In this document: positions 8,189 to 16,571 of the stretch, piece by piece | Numbering within the stretch: the first letter of the stretch is position 1 | Layout: each line of letters opens with the position of its first letter | NCBI RefSeq assembly: GCF_014698115.1 | Contig: NZ_JACJSJ010000067.1 | Location: 1 to 46,093, forward strand | Direction of reading: 5' to 3' | Source of the DNA: Nostoc sp. FACHB-973 | GTDB taxonomy: Bacteria > Cyanobacteriota > Cyanobacteriia > Cyanobacteriales > Nostocaceae | Length of the DNA stretch: 46,093 nt | Program-made: the position numbers and the translations under genes | The notes under the pieces: generated by a model | The model's database searches: none | The model's input: only the letters and a program-made list of their open reading frames with translations | Told to the model about the DNA's origin: nothing

Positions 8189-9781
8189 TTGATAAATATT
8201 GTTCAAATAATTTTTCAGAATGTAATAGTGGATGTAACTCAACTAGTCAAAATTTCAATTATTCTCTTGCTGCTGGCTACAGGTGTAGCTCTGCTTTCCC
8301 GGCAGTTACGAATTCCTTATGTTACGGGTTTAGTATTGGCAGGCTTACCAATCACTGAATTGTTGTCTCGTCCCATTGGTTTAAATCCAACCCTTGTTTT
8401 AAATCTTTTCCTGCCAATTCTCATCTTTGAAGCTGGCATTAATACAGATGTCAGCCGCCTACGCAGCACCTTTAAACCAATTGCCCTGCTAGCTGGGCCT
8501 GGGGCTGTGCTTTCTAGTGGGATTATTGCTGTCCTGTTGAAATTTGGGCTGGGATTAAGTTGGATACCTGCCTTATTTGTGGGAGTAATTTTGGCAAACA
8601 CTGATACAGTTTCTATGATTGCCGTCTTTAAGGAAATACCAGTACCCTCCCGGCTTTCCACCATTGTTGAAGGAGAAACCTTATTTAATGATGCGGCTGC
8701 TCTAGTTTCCTTCAACCTGATTTCGCAAGTATATGCCACTGGTTCACTCACATTTGTAGAGGGAATTCAACAACTGTTATTTATTTCTTTAGGAGGTTGC
8801 GTCGTCGGGTTAATCTTGGGCTACTTAAGCATACCTATATTCGCCCGTTTAGACGATCCCCTCAGCAGTCTTTTACTAACAGTTGCAGTTGCTTTAGGAA
8901 CTTTTCAAGTCGGGCAATCTCTGGGTGTATCCGGTGCCGTGGCTGTGGTTGTAGCCGGATTAATTTTTGGGAATTTTGGGCTTTCTGGCAATACTTCTGC
9001 TTCTAGTCGCATCACATTGTTGAGTTTCTGGGAATATGCCAGTTTTACTGTCAACACTTTTATTTTTCTATTGATTGGTGTAGAAATAAACCTGGGAATA
9101 CTCTGGAAAACTTTACCTGCAATTCTATTTGCAGTTTTAGCTTATCAAGTCGGGCGACTTCTTACAGTCTATCCCTTGTTAGCAGGAATTCGTTGGTTTG
9201 ACCGCCAAATTCCCCTGCGCTGGCAACATTTACTGTTTTTAGGCAATATTAAAGGTTCACTCTCAATGGCTCTGGCTTTGAGCTTACCCACCACACTACC
9301 GGGGCGAGAAATCCTCATCGCTTTAGTCTTTGGTAGCGTATTGGTGTCATTAGTGGGACAAGGTTTAAGTTTGCCTTGGGTAGTAAAACGCTTAAAATTA
9401 TCTCAATTTTCAGAAGCTCAGCAACAAGTTGAAGAATTGCAAGCCCAATTAATGACAGGTAAAGCAGCACAAGAAGAGTTAGACAACCTGTTAAAATCGG
9501 GGGTGTTGCCAAAAGCCGTCTATGAAGAGATGCGTGCATCTTATCAAGTGCGAATCGCCGATGCAGAAAAGACACTGCGGGAACTTTATAATCGTCGCCC
9601 AGAGGAGTTGGAAAGCAAAAGTGGTAACCGTAGTAAACTTGATGCCATCCGCCGCCGTTTACTTTTGGCAGAAAAAGGGGCGCTTAATGATGCATTTCGT
9701 AAGCGAATTCTTTCAGAAGAAATTGTCCAAGGGCGAATACGAATTATTGATGAACAATTGCTGAAACTTGAGGATGATTAA
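8189..9781 (+). CDS. CPA1-type Na+/H+ (cation/proton) antiporter
   Basis: A 530-aa monovalent cation/proton antiporter. The first 400 residues are a run of about 10-12 hydrophobic segments, including LRIPYVTGLVLAG, the aspartate-bearing ANTDTVSM and the CPA1 signature GETLFNDAAALV. The last 120 residues are hydrophilic and rich in Glu, Gln and Arg, with coiled-coil character, as in cyanobacterial and plant antiporters with regulatory cytoplasmic tails. The usual role is Na+ extrusion and pH homeostasis in the plasma membrane. The start is uncertain: TTG at 8189 gives this length, and an in-frame GTG at 8228 would remove 13 residues before the first membrane segment. The stop codon TAA overlaps the outer end of a repeat (GGGACTTCCA). 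It stands alone, with no co-directional partner nearby. Confidence 0.88.
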   Translation: MINIVQIIFQNVIVDVTQLVKISIILLLLATGVALLSRQLRIPYVTGLVLAGLPITELLSRPIGLNPTLVLNLFLPILIFEAGINTDVSRLRSTFKPIALLAGPGAVLSSGIIAVLLKFGLGLSWIPALFVGVILANTDTVSMIAVFKEIPVPSRLSTIVEGETLFNDAAALVSFNLISQVYATGSLTFVEGIQQLLFISLGGCVVGLILGYLSIPIFARLDDPLSSLLLTVAVALGTFQVGQSLGVSGAVAVVVAGLIFGNFGLSGNTSASSRITLLSFWEYASFTVNTFIFLLIGVEINLGILWKTLPAILFAVLAYQVGRLLTVYPLLAGIRWFDRQIPLRWQHLLFLGNIKGSLSMALALSLPTTLPGREILIALVFGSVLVSLVGQGLSLPWVVKRLKLSQFSEAQQQVEELQAQLMTGKAAQEELDNLLKSGVLPKAVYEEMRASYQVRIADAEKTLRELYNRRPEELESKSGNRSKLDAIRRRLLLAEKGALNDAFRKRILSEEIVQGRIRIIDEQLLKLEDD

Positions 9782-9807
9782 GGGACTTCCAAAAAATAAA
9801 TTATCCC
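9779..9807. repeat. Solo end of a GGGACTTCCA MITE-like element
   Basis: TAAGGGACTTCCA followed by AAAAATAAATTAT matches the ends of the complete elements at 24463-24598 and 35026-35173, but no partner end was found nearby. The repeat supplies the TAA stop codon of the antiporter gene. Confidence 0.55.
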
Positions 9808-9858
9808 AAATTATTTTTACATTTTTCGGTCAGCACAGCTGTGCATTGGTGTCAAATT

Positions 9859-9940
9859 AAGCCTGGGCGAATGGAATTCCTGGCTACACAAACGAAGTCA
9901 ACTTAAGCCTGGGCGAATGGAATTCGCGGCTACACAAACG
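9859..9940. repeat. Two direct copies of a 36-bp intergenic repeat
   Basis: The 21-bp AAGCCTGGGCGAATGGAATTC occurs at 9859-9879 and 9905-9925, each followed one or two bases later by GGCTACACAAACG. The 9782-10126 gap also has GCACAGCTGTGC at 9833-9844, a fragment of the larger palindrome family, and a GCGGTT/AACCGC hairpin at 10035-10049. No gene is visible. Confidence 0.85.
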
Positions 9941-10126
9941 TTCGCGTAGCGTCTCGCAGAGAAGTCCGCCTGCGCGGACTAAGGAAAAATTAAGGATTTG
10001 AAACCTGCGGAGGCAGGTAAAGTTTAGTGTAGACGCGGTTTATAACCGCCCATTTGCTCTTAAAGATAAAAAACTAAAAATGAGGTAGCACATGATGAAG
10101 TTTCCTTCTGCTACCTCTGTTTTTTC

Positions 10127-10861
10127 CTAACTACTCAATGCCTTTAAGAACCGTTGCAAACTTTTAAACACATTGGGTTTTCTTGCAGGTACAGCGTTGG
10201 TTGTTGTTTGCGGTTGTCCCTTCATGAGGATGAGATCCAACTCATCGCCCGATGGTTTTGTGGGTAATTCAGCAATTTTTTGATATTCGCTGCCGTTTTC
10301 TACCCAAATTTCCCACTGTCCTGGGTAGCAGCGATATAAGGCGGTTTGATCGTCTACTGGGCGCAGGTAATAGCAGCATTCAATGGTATTGATAAAGCGA
10401 TCGCGGATTTTTCGAGCTGCATAACCAATACCCACAACCCCAGAATCTTCAAGGCGGGGATTTAAAAATACTAAAGGGCGATCGCCGATTACATCACATA
10501 ACTTTTCTAACTGCGGTACTTCTACGGAAGTGGGGGAGATGAATAAGAAAATTTCATCCTCTGGCTGAATTTTTGTCTGCAAGGAAGCAGCCCTCCCCGT
10601 GCCGATATCCAAAATTTGAAATGGTGCATCAGCCCAATCACGGCGGGCTAAAGCCGCAGCCCCAGCATCAGCAAAGAAAATTTTCAGGCGGGAGTCATAT
10701 TCAGTAAACAGGGGCACAAATTGTTCCGCCACAGGCATCAGTTTGAGTTCTGGGAATAGGAACTCGACTTGGAGGCGATTACAGCCATCTGCAAGGGCGG
10801 CTTGGACGGCGGTTTGAGATTGAGCGATCGCATCTTCAAGACTATTGGGAAGTTCACTCAT
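10127..10861 (-). CDS. DUF1995 family protein
   Basis: A 244-aa soluble protein matching the DUF1995 family conserved in cyanobacteria and plastids. Recognisable features are the N-terminal helix LEDAIAQSQTAVQAALADG, the segment RLQVEFLFPELKLMPVAEQF, and the central FLFISPTSVEVPQLEKL with PLVFLNPRLEDSGVVGIGYAAR, which suggests a nucleotide- or cofactor-type alpha/beta fold. A plant homologue (LPA3) is linked to photosystem II accumulation, but the biochemical role is not known. No signal peptide or membrane segment is visible. The gene lies just downstream of the vapC remnant on the same strand. Confidence 0.75.
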   Translation of the reverse strand: MSELPNSLEDAIAQSQTAVQAALADGCNRLQVEFLFPELKLMPVAEQFVPLFTEYDSRLKIFFADAGAAALARRDWADAPFQILDIGTGRAASLQTKIQPEDEIFLFISPTSVEVPQLEKLCDVIGDRPLVFLNPRLEDSGVVGIGYAARKIRDRFINTIECCYYLRPVDDQTALYRCYPGQWEIWVENGSEYQKIAELPTKPSGDELDLILMKGQPQTTTNAVPARKPNVFKSLQRFLKALSS

Positions 10862-10887
10862 GGTTTATTATCTTGGTCTAGTATTAC

Positions 10888-11028
10888 TTATATTGTTTCA
10901 GCATTGGCTCTGATTTTCGTTAACACCAGCACAAAACCAATGGGCAACGCTTGGAATTTGTCTAGTACTTTTTGGGGTTTTTGCTTGATGAGGTAAATGC
11001 AGATGTTCGTATCAAGCAGGTATCGCAT
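10888..11028 (-). pseudogene. Truncated VapC (PIN-domain) toxin remnant
   Basis: The frame starts with an ATG placed directly after the TAA of the antitoxin gene and begins MRYLLDTNICIYLIKQ, the hallmark N-terminus of VapC PIN toxins, with the first catalytic Asp in LLDTN. It continues for 46 codons and stops at TAA. VapC proteins are normally about 130 aa, so the central and C-terminal acidic active-site residues are absent. It is therefore probably an inactive remnant of a vapBC toxin-antitoxin pair. Confidence 0.8.
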
Positions 11029-11256
11029 TTAGAAGTTCTCTCTGGTGTCAATGAGTGGCTGATCTCTGGTAGTCATGAAGTCATCGGAGAAATTGTCTAG
11101 ACTATCGATGAGGGATTGCCAGGGGTTATCTTTGGCAATGAGGACAATGGCGTTATCAATTTTTTTGATATAGACTTCAGTGCCAGTGAGTTGAAAGTCT
11201 TCAGGCAAAATGACCATTTGGTGAGTGCCATCAGTGGTGAGTTTAGCAGTGTTCAT
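11029..11256 (-). CDS. VapB/AbrB-type antitoxin of a decayed vapBC pair
   Basis: A 75-aa protein from the ATG at 11256 (MNTAKL), preferred over an upstream in-frame ATG at 11316 because CAGGA lies about 10 nt before it and the family begins near this point. TTDGTHQMVILPEDFQL resembles the swapped-hairpin DNA-binding fold of VapB-type antitoxins, and WQSLIDSLDNFSDDFM resembles their toxin-binding tail. These proteins repress their own operon and neutralise the VapC ribonuclease. The next frame downstream begins immediately after this stop codon and is a truncated VapC, so the antitoxin appears orphaned. It may still act as a repressor or neutralise a related toxin elsewhere. Confidence 0.75.
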   Translation of the reverse strand: MNTAKLTTDGTHQMVILPEDFQLTGTEVYIKKIDNAIVLIAKDNPWQSLIDSLDNFSDDFMTTRDQPLIDTRENF

Positions 11257-11279
11257 GGTGTTGTTGTCCTGAAATAAGC

Positions 11280-11723
11280 AGGAAAGTTCATAGTAGTAAA
11301 CATAAAGGTGCTTCACATACCGATTTTAGAGTGCGATCGCATAGAAGACACGCTCAAAATTTTACTTGTTGCTAAGAGAATCGTTTCAGGCTTTCAGCAA
11401 CAATGAAATAGAACGACGATCAGAAAAAACCTAGATATTTTGATACGCGATACCCAAGCCAAATCCCCAGAATTCCACCAATGAGGCTAAACAGGATCGA
11501 GGTGAACGAAAGCAAACTTCCACCCCATAATACAGGGATGTAGCTGCCAATCGTAGAGCCAAAAAACATCCCAATTCCAATGATGAATTTATTCATTCAA
11601 GAAAAGTCTTAATCAAGAGTAATGAAAATAAGTTATGCTTGAACTCCTTTATGACTCAAAATATTACCTTTTGGGAAAAAGCTCGTTTAAAACTTTCGGC
11701 TGGCGAGGAAAGTTCATAGTAGT
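11280..11723. repeat. 18-bp direct repeats flanking a 440-bp segment
   Basis: AGGAAAGTTCATAGTAGT occurs at 11280-11297 and again at 11706-11723, same orientation. The segment between holds the small membrane protein gene and a short plus-strand frame (ATG near 11650, 22 codons) that ends inside the second copy. The repeats may mark an old duplication or recombination next to the vapBC remnant. Confidence 0.75.
11420..11596 (-). CDS. Small two-segment membrane protein (58 aa)
   Basis: A short frame beginning MNKFIIGIGMFFGSTIGSYI and ending in VSKYLGFF. It has two hydrophobic segments, about residues 4-25 and 29-49, rich in Gly with small-residue spacing (GIGMFFGSTIG, SLIGGILGIWLG), as in glycine-zipper membrane peptides. 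The N-terminal Lys and C-terminal Arg/Lys give flanking charges suited to a hairpin in the membrane. No strong ribosome-binding site is present. I do not recognise the function. It sits between the antitoxin gene and the restriction-modification genes, all on the minus strand. Composition makes it more likely real than chance, but this is not certain. Confidence 0.6.
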   Translation of the reverse strand: MNKFIIGIGMFFGSTIGSYIPVLWGGSLLSFTSILFSLIGGILGIWLGYRVSKYLGFF

Positions 11724-11744
11724 GTTTCCAGTGGTTAGAAATTT

Positions 11745-12632
11745 TTAGCTGTCATCAGTAACATCTTCATGTGTAGAAACGGGTAATGGCTGTCCAACAG
11801 ATAACAAGGTACTTTGTTCTAACTTATCCTCAATTTGCTTTAGCATTGCTTCTAGTTCTACTCTTGGGCTGGTTTGTAGACCAAGACACTGTGCAATTCC
11901 ATTCGCATCTGTACTCCAACGTTTTGTGAGTTGAATACGATAACCTGAACCTTCAGTAAGCAACTCATAGGAGTGAAAATGCATAGGATTTCCAAGACGG
12001 GCATCTTGAATATGCTCAAAGGAAAATTCTCGTTGCATGTAATCAATAAGACAATCTTGAACTACTAAAACAAGATGTTTGCTGAGATGTTCAAACGTGT
12101 GAATTTTGTGATGGAGTTGCATCAAGATTGTCTTTGCAGTCATTTTCCAATTCATACCGAAAGCTTTTCTCGATGTGACATCTACATCTCTCACTGAAAC
12201 ACCATGACGCTGGAGAAAACGTTGGCGTTCTGGCCAAACTGTGCCAGTAGTATCAAGGGTTTGCAGTTCAATCCCAGTAAAGTCGATGACTTTTCCGGAA
12301 CGTACAGAAGCAAGACAGTAATCTATGCTCCCTCCCGGTACTGCAATTTCAGGAATAATCCGAATTTCGTTACCAGGCTCATGAAGTGTCAGTAAATGAA
12401 TGCAATCCGTAAATATTTGACTACGCTCAAGAAGTCGAAACGGACAAATAATAATTTTTCGAGCTTCTCTACCGTAAGAAACTGTGCATGAGCCAATAGT
12501 AATATCAGGCTCACTTTTCCGATTTTTAAGACATTTACGAGATAGGAAAGGACAGTTTTGATTAGAGGCAATATCACTCCAGATAAGTGATTGGTTTGTG
12601 GGATTACCGTATAATTCGACAACTTTAGTCAT
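11745..12632 (-). CDS. Putative type II restriction endonuclease, NotI-like
   Basis: A 295-aa protein next to a DNA methyltransferase. The N-terminus carries four cysteines, Cys27, Cys34, Cys49 and Cys63, in NQNCPFLSRKC, GSCTV and IICPFRLL. This resembles the Cys4 iron-binding motif of NotI-family endonucleases. A candidate PD-(D/E)xK-type active site is GSIDY with Asp104 followed by GIELQ with Glu122 and Gln124; NotI relatives use a Gln in the last position. The start codon overlaps the stop of the methyltransferase gene by 4 nt (ATGA), indicating translational coupling in which methylation comes first. If the family call is right, the target may be a long GC-rich site, but the specificity cannot be read from sequence. 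It could also be another Cys-rich PD-(D/E)xK nuclease. Confidence 0.7.
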   Translation of the reverse strand: MTKVVELYGNPTNQSLIWSDIASNQNCPFLSRKCLKNRKSEPDITIGSCTVSYGREARKIIICPFRLLERSQIFTDCIHLLTLHEPGNEIRIIPEIAVPGGSIDYCLASVRSGKVIDFTGIELQTLDTTGTVWPERQRFLQRHGVSVRDVDVTSRKAFGMNWKMTAKTILMQLHHKIHTFEHLSKHLVLVVQDCLIDYMQREFSFEHIQDARLGNPMHFHSYELLTEGSGYRIQLTKRWSTDANGIAQCLGLQTSPRVELEAMLKQIEDKLEQSTLLSVGQPLPVSTHEDVTDDS

Positions 12633-13717
12633 GAAAGTAGCCTACATCTTTCACGAGCAGCAGTAATGTACTCCCCTGAAATATCAATTCCAATCGAGCT
12701 TCGTCCCAGTTGAAATGCAACCAAATTCGTCGTACCTGTTCCTGTGAATGGGTCTAGTACAACGCCAGATTGTGGACAGGTAGCTAGAATCGGAAGTTTA
12801 CAGATATCTTCAGGATAGGGTGCAAAGTGAAGCGTGCGTTTTTGAGTATCTTCTGGCAAAATATCCCAGACATCGCTAGGTTTACTACCATTTGGGTGAT
12901 ATTTGAGAAAATAGAAGCCGCGTTCAGCAAGTTCACGCGCCCGCCCTGAAACCTTTGCCGAGTCAGAGTGTGTTGTTCGTTGCTGACCACGAATAATCAT
13001 ACGAAAGTCAGATAATTTACCTAGCCGTACTTCCTCTAATATCTCATCAAGAGCCTTCAGGGCATTTGTACGTTCAGAATCACTAAGGGCTGTAGATAAC
13101 TCAATTTGTCGGCGATAGCGTACACCAGAAACCCCTGTCGCAGAAACTACGGAACCATTGACAATCTTAGCTTGTCTCGGCTTTGAACGAATTGCATCAA
13201 CATCGTAAAAATAGCGGTCTGTCTTGACAAAATGAAAAAAAGGTTCGTACACGTTTCGGAGTTTGTCTTTTGCATTATCAGGTGCGCCTTTTACTTTATT
13301 CCAAATAACACTGTTGCGAAGAATCCAACCTTGTTTATCGCTCATTGCTAGTGCAACTCGCCAGGGTATACCAACCAGAGATTTATGCTGATACGTATCT
13401 CCGATATTTAGCCAAAAAGAGCCACTAGATTTGAGAATTCGCTTTACTTCAGAGAATATTGCAAGTAGGTTATTGATGTAGTCTTCCCACCTGTCCTCAA
13501 GACCAATTCCTCCATTAATGTAAGCTCTTTGTCCCCAATAGGGCGGAGATGTGATTACACAATCAATACAATTAGAAGGCAAAAACTTTAGTAGAGCATA
13601 AGCGTCAGCTTCTAAGAAAAGTGGTGTGCGGTTTGATGAAGTGAGGTAATCCTTAACAGTACCTATCTCCTTCAGAAGCTCGTTCTCCTCAATCATCGAA
13701 ACACCTAACGAATTCAT
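12629..13717 (-). CDS. Site-specific DNA methyltransferase (beta-class, SPPY)
   Basis: A 362-aa N6/N4-type DNA methyltransferase. The catalytic motif IV TSPPYWG lies at 56-62 and precedes the S-adenosylmethionine motif I (LDPFTGTGTT) near the C-terminus, which is the beta-class order. The SPPY form usually indicates N4-cytosine methylation. A region of about residues 170-280 lacks these motifs and probably contains the target recognition domain. The start at 13717 lies 4 nt after the cysteine desulfurase stop. An in-frame ATG seven codons later (13696) has a better ribosome-binding sequence (TTAGGTG) and may be the true start. It probably protects host DNA from the downstream endonuclease, with which it overlaps by 4 nt. 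Confidence 0.9.
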   Translation of the reverse strand: MNSLGVSMIEENELLKEIGTVKDYLTSSNRTPLFLEADAYALLKFLPSNCIDCVITSPPYWGQRAYINGGIGLEDRWEDYINNLLAIFSEVKRILKSSGSFWLNIGDTYQHKSLVGIPWRVALAMSDKQGWILRNSVIWNKVKGAPDNAKDKLRNVYEPFFHFVKTDRYFYDVDAIRSKPRQAKIVNGSVVSATGVSGVRYRRQIELSTALSDSERTNALKALDEILEEVRLGKLSDFRMIIRGQQRTTHSDSAKVSGRARELAERGFYFLKYHPNGSKPSDVWDILPEDTQKRTLHFAPYPEDICKLPILATCPQSGVVLDPFTGTGTTNLVAFQLGRSSIGIDISGEYITAARERCRLLS

Positions 13718-13721
13718 CTTA

Positions 13722-14930
13722 TTACTTTACTCGAATTTGAAGGATTTGCTGCTTTAAGGATTCGCTTGTCAGCCTCTCTAAAACTTGCTTCAATACCATC
13801 GCTGTCCAATCTATATCGGCTTCAGTGGTATCACGCCCCAATGTGATGCGAATTCCCCCCAAGGCGGCTTTTTCAGAATAACCCATTGCTAACAATATCG
13901 GACTTGGGCTAAGTTTCCCACTGTGGCAAGCAGCACCAGCACTAATACCGATACCTGCAAGATTTAGCTGTCGTACCAAGGCTTTACCGCTGAGTTTTTC
14001 GCCATCGGCGTTTTCTAAGCACATACTCACGTGGTGAGGTAAGCGATCGCTAAAATCTCCTGTAGGGATTAAACCAGGAATTTCACTTAGTTGGGCAAAG
14101 GCGCGATCGCGTAACTGAATCAACCGTGGTGTTTCTACAGCCAATTCCTCTGCTGCTAATTCAGCCGCTACGCCAAAGCCAGCAATTATCGGTACTGCTT
14201 GTGTACCAGAACGCAATCCCATTTCTTGGCCACCACCACCTAATAAAGGCATCAATTCCACACCAGGACGCACATACAGCGCCCCTGCACCTTGGGGCCC
14301 ATATATTTTATGGCTGGAAAGGCTAAGTAAGTCTACGGGGAGTTTTTGTACATCTATCGGTAAACGTCCCGCAGCCTGCACCGCATCTGTATGGAACAAA
14401 GCACCATGCGATGGCTCCGCCCCCCGCAGGCATCGCGCAATTTTTCCCAATTCGGCAATTGGTTGCACAGTCCCAACTTCACTTTGACCGTAAATTACGG
14501 AAACCAACACTGTATTATGTCGCAACGCCGCCTTTAAATCCAGCGGGTTAACTCTGCCTTTGACATCTACATCTAAGCGCGTAACTTCCCAACCCCATAT
14601 TTCTAACAACCGCACTGTCTCGGAAATTGCGGAATGCTCAACGCTGGAGATAATTATGTGACCAGGAACAGTATACAACCGAGCCACGCCCATAATCGCC
14701 AGATTATTTGCCTCAGTACCGCCAGAGGTAAAAACAATCGATTCCGGAGTGGCGGCGTTAATTAATCCAGCAACTTGGACTCTGGCTTGTTCCACAACCG
14801 TTGCAGCCCGTTGCCCCCATTCATGTAAGCTGGAAGGATTGCCCCACTGTTGAGTGAGGACTGTTTGCATAAGTGCGATCGCTTCTTTGCGAGTGGGAGT
14901 AGTCGCGCTGTAATCTAGATAAATTTGCAT
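13722..14930 (-). CDS. Cysteine desulfurase (NifS/IscS family)
   Basis: A 402-aa class V PLP-dependent aminotransferase-fold enzyme that takes sulfur from cysteine for iron-sulfur cluster and thio-cofactor synthesis. Seen: YLDYSATTP at the N-terminus, FTSGGTEANNLA, VEHSAI, HTDAVQAAG, the PLP lysine in SSHKIYGPQGAG (Lys208) and the catalytic cysteine in GAACHSGKLSPS (Cys335). Length and motif spacing are normal. The usual NNE/NNET segment reads YGQSEVGTVQPI, a variant I believe occurs in one cyanobacterial subgroup. The methyltransferase gene follows 4 nt downstream on the same strand, so the restriction-modification genes may be co-transcribed with this housekeeping gene. No dnd genes are present, so DNA phosphorothioation is not suggested. 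Confidence 0.93.
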   Translation of the reverse strand: MQIYLDYSATTPTRKEAIALMQTVLTQQWGNPSSLHEWGQRAATVVEQARVQVAGLINAATPESIVFTSGGTEANNLAIMGVARLYTVPGHIIISSVEHSAISETVRLLEIWGWEVTRLDVDVKGRVNPLDLKAALRHNTVLVSVIYGQSEVGTVQPIAELGKIARCLRGAEPSHGALFHTDAVQAAGRLPIDVQKLPVDLLSLSSHKIYGPQGAGALYVRPGVELMPLLGGGGQEMGLRSGTQAVPIIAGFGVAAELAAEELAVETPRLIQLRDRAFAQLSEIPGLIPTGDFSDRLPHHVSMCLENADGEKLSGKALVRQLNLAGIGISAGAACHSGKLSPSPILLAMGYSEKAALGGIRITLGRDTTEADIDWTAMVLKQVLERLTSESLKQQILQIRVK

Positions 14931-15146
14931 AAAACCGATAATGATGAGAACACAGGCTGTTAATAGGCTGTTGATGTTTTTAGCACATACACTTTAGGTG
15001 GATAAATTTGACAAAATCTCTGTAATTGTGCATGTATGAGTGGGTTTTTTCTTGCCTGGGAAAGCTATTTTTCTATTTCATCTCATAACCCAAAATTTTG
15101 GGAATGATAAATATGTCCCATCTCAATCCACTTTTAACAGATTACA

Positions 15147-16571
15147 GTGCAACTTTTATCTAGACAAAGGTATTTTTCATATATCTTTTTACTGATCTTT
15201 CCCCTCGCTGGTTGTCAACGAGTCCAATCATCCAATAAACTTCTATCAGCTTTACCACAAGATCCTTTAGTTCAAGTTTACTTTAACCATTCTCAATCTT
15301 GGGAATACAAAGAACTATACCGTCAGCAAACTCGCTTGGGGGATGACTTAGAAAAACAGATTGTTGATACTATTTCTCAAGCTAAATCTACAGTAGATGT
15401 GGCGGTGCAAGAATTGCGTTTACCTAAAGTAGCCCAAGCACTAGTTGATAGACAAAAAGCTGGGGTAAAAGTTAGGTTGATTTTAGAAAATACCTATAGC
15501 CGATCTTGGAGTAGTTTTACACCTGAAGAAGTAGAGAAATTAGACAAAAGAGAACGACAACGCTATCAAGAATTTCGCCAATTTATCGATATTAACCACG
15601 ATAATCAACTCACTCCCACAGAAATAAATCAAAGAGATGCTTTAATAATTTTGCAAAATGCGAAAATTCCCTCGCTAGACGATCAAGCGGATGGTTCAGC
15701 AGGTAGTAGTTTGATGCATCATAAGTTCGTAATTGTAGATAATCGCATTGTAATTATCACTTCGGCGAATTTTACTTTGAGTGATACATTTGGTGATTAT
15801 ACAAATCCCAGCACTTTAGGTAATGCCAATAACTTATTACAAATTGACAGTCCAGAGTTAGCATCTTTATTTACAGAAGAGTTTAACATTATGTGGGGCG
15901 ACGGCCCAGGAGGTAAGCCAGATAGCCGATTTGGTCTCCAAAAGCCGCTGCGTTTACCTAAACAAATCACATTAGATAAAACCAAAATTACTGTGCAGTT
16001 TTCGCCGACTTCTCCAACTGAAGCTTGGACTAACAGTAGTAATGGTTTAATTGGCAAAACTTTAGATTCAGCAAGGGGATCTATTGATTTGGCTTTATTT
16101 GTCTTTTCCGAACAGCGTCTTGCTAATATTTTGGAAAATCGACATCAACAAAATGTCCAAATTCGGGCTTTAATTGAACCACAATTTGCCTATCGTCCTT
16201 ATAGTGAGGCATTAGATATGATGGGAGTTGCTCTCAGTAATAAATGTAAATATGAAATTGATAATCATCCTTGGCAAAACCCAATTACGACTGTTGGGGT
16301 ACCTGTATTACCCAAAGGTGATTTATTACATCATAAATTTGCTGTTATTGATAACCAAACAGTAATTACAGGTTCTCATAATTGGTCTGATGCAGCCAAT
16401 AATGGTAACGACGAGACACTTGTAGTGATTGAAAGTCCCATAGTCGCTGCTCATTATGTCCGAGAATTTGCTCGTCTTTATGCCAAAATCAAACCTGGCT
16501 TACCACCAACCATTCAACAAAAAATTAAAGTCCAACAAACACAATGTCCCCAGATAAAAACTTCTTCGTAA
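15147..16571 (+). CDS. Phospholipase D-like lipoprotein with EF-hand-like insertion
   Basis: A 474-aa protein with two HKD motifs, MHHKFVIVD (His191, Lys193, Asp198) and LHHKFAVID (His395, Lys397, Asp402), each followed by a Ser/Asn-rich turn (TSANFT, GSHNWS). This is the bilobed phospholipase D/nuclease fold. The N-terminus is a signal sequence with a lipobox (LAGC, Cys23), so it is probably a membrane-anchored periplasmic lipoprotein. Between the first strands and the first HKD motif is DINHDNQLTPTE, which fits a calcium-binding EF-hand loop, so activity may respond to Ca2+. It could be a lipid hydrolase or a nuclease. The start codon is GTG. It is divergent from the cysteine desulfurase gene, with a 216-bp shared upstream region. 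Confidence 0.85.
   Translation: MQLLSRQRYFSYIFLLIFPLAGCQRVQSSNKLLSALPQDPLVQVYFNHSQSWEYKELYRQQTRLGDDLEKQIVDTISQAKSTVDVAVQELRLPKVAQALVDRQKAGVKVRLILENTYSRSWSSFTPEEVEKLDKRERQRYQEFRQFIDINHDNQLTPTEINQRDALIILQNAKIPSLDDQADGSAGSSLMHHKFVIVDNRIVIITSANFTLSDTFGDYTNPSTLGNANNLLQIDSPELASLFTEEFNIMWGDGPGGKPDSRFGLQKPLRLPKQITLDKTKITVQFSPTSPTEAWTNSSNGLIGKTLDSARGSIDLALFVFSEQRLANILENRHQQNVQIRALIEPQFAYRPYSEALDMMGVALSNKCKYEIDNHPWQNPITTVGVPVLPKGDLLHHKFAVIDNQTVITGSHNWSDAANNGNDETLVVIESPIVAAHYVREFARLYAKIKPGLPPTIQQKIKVQQTQCPQIKTSS

Noticed and set aside
13722..14930. Cysteine desulfurase as DndA of a DNA phosphorothioation system
   Set aside because: No dndB-E or related genes are nearby; the neighbours are a methyltransferase and a restriction nuclease, and the motifs fit general NifS/IscS enzymes.
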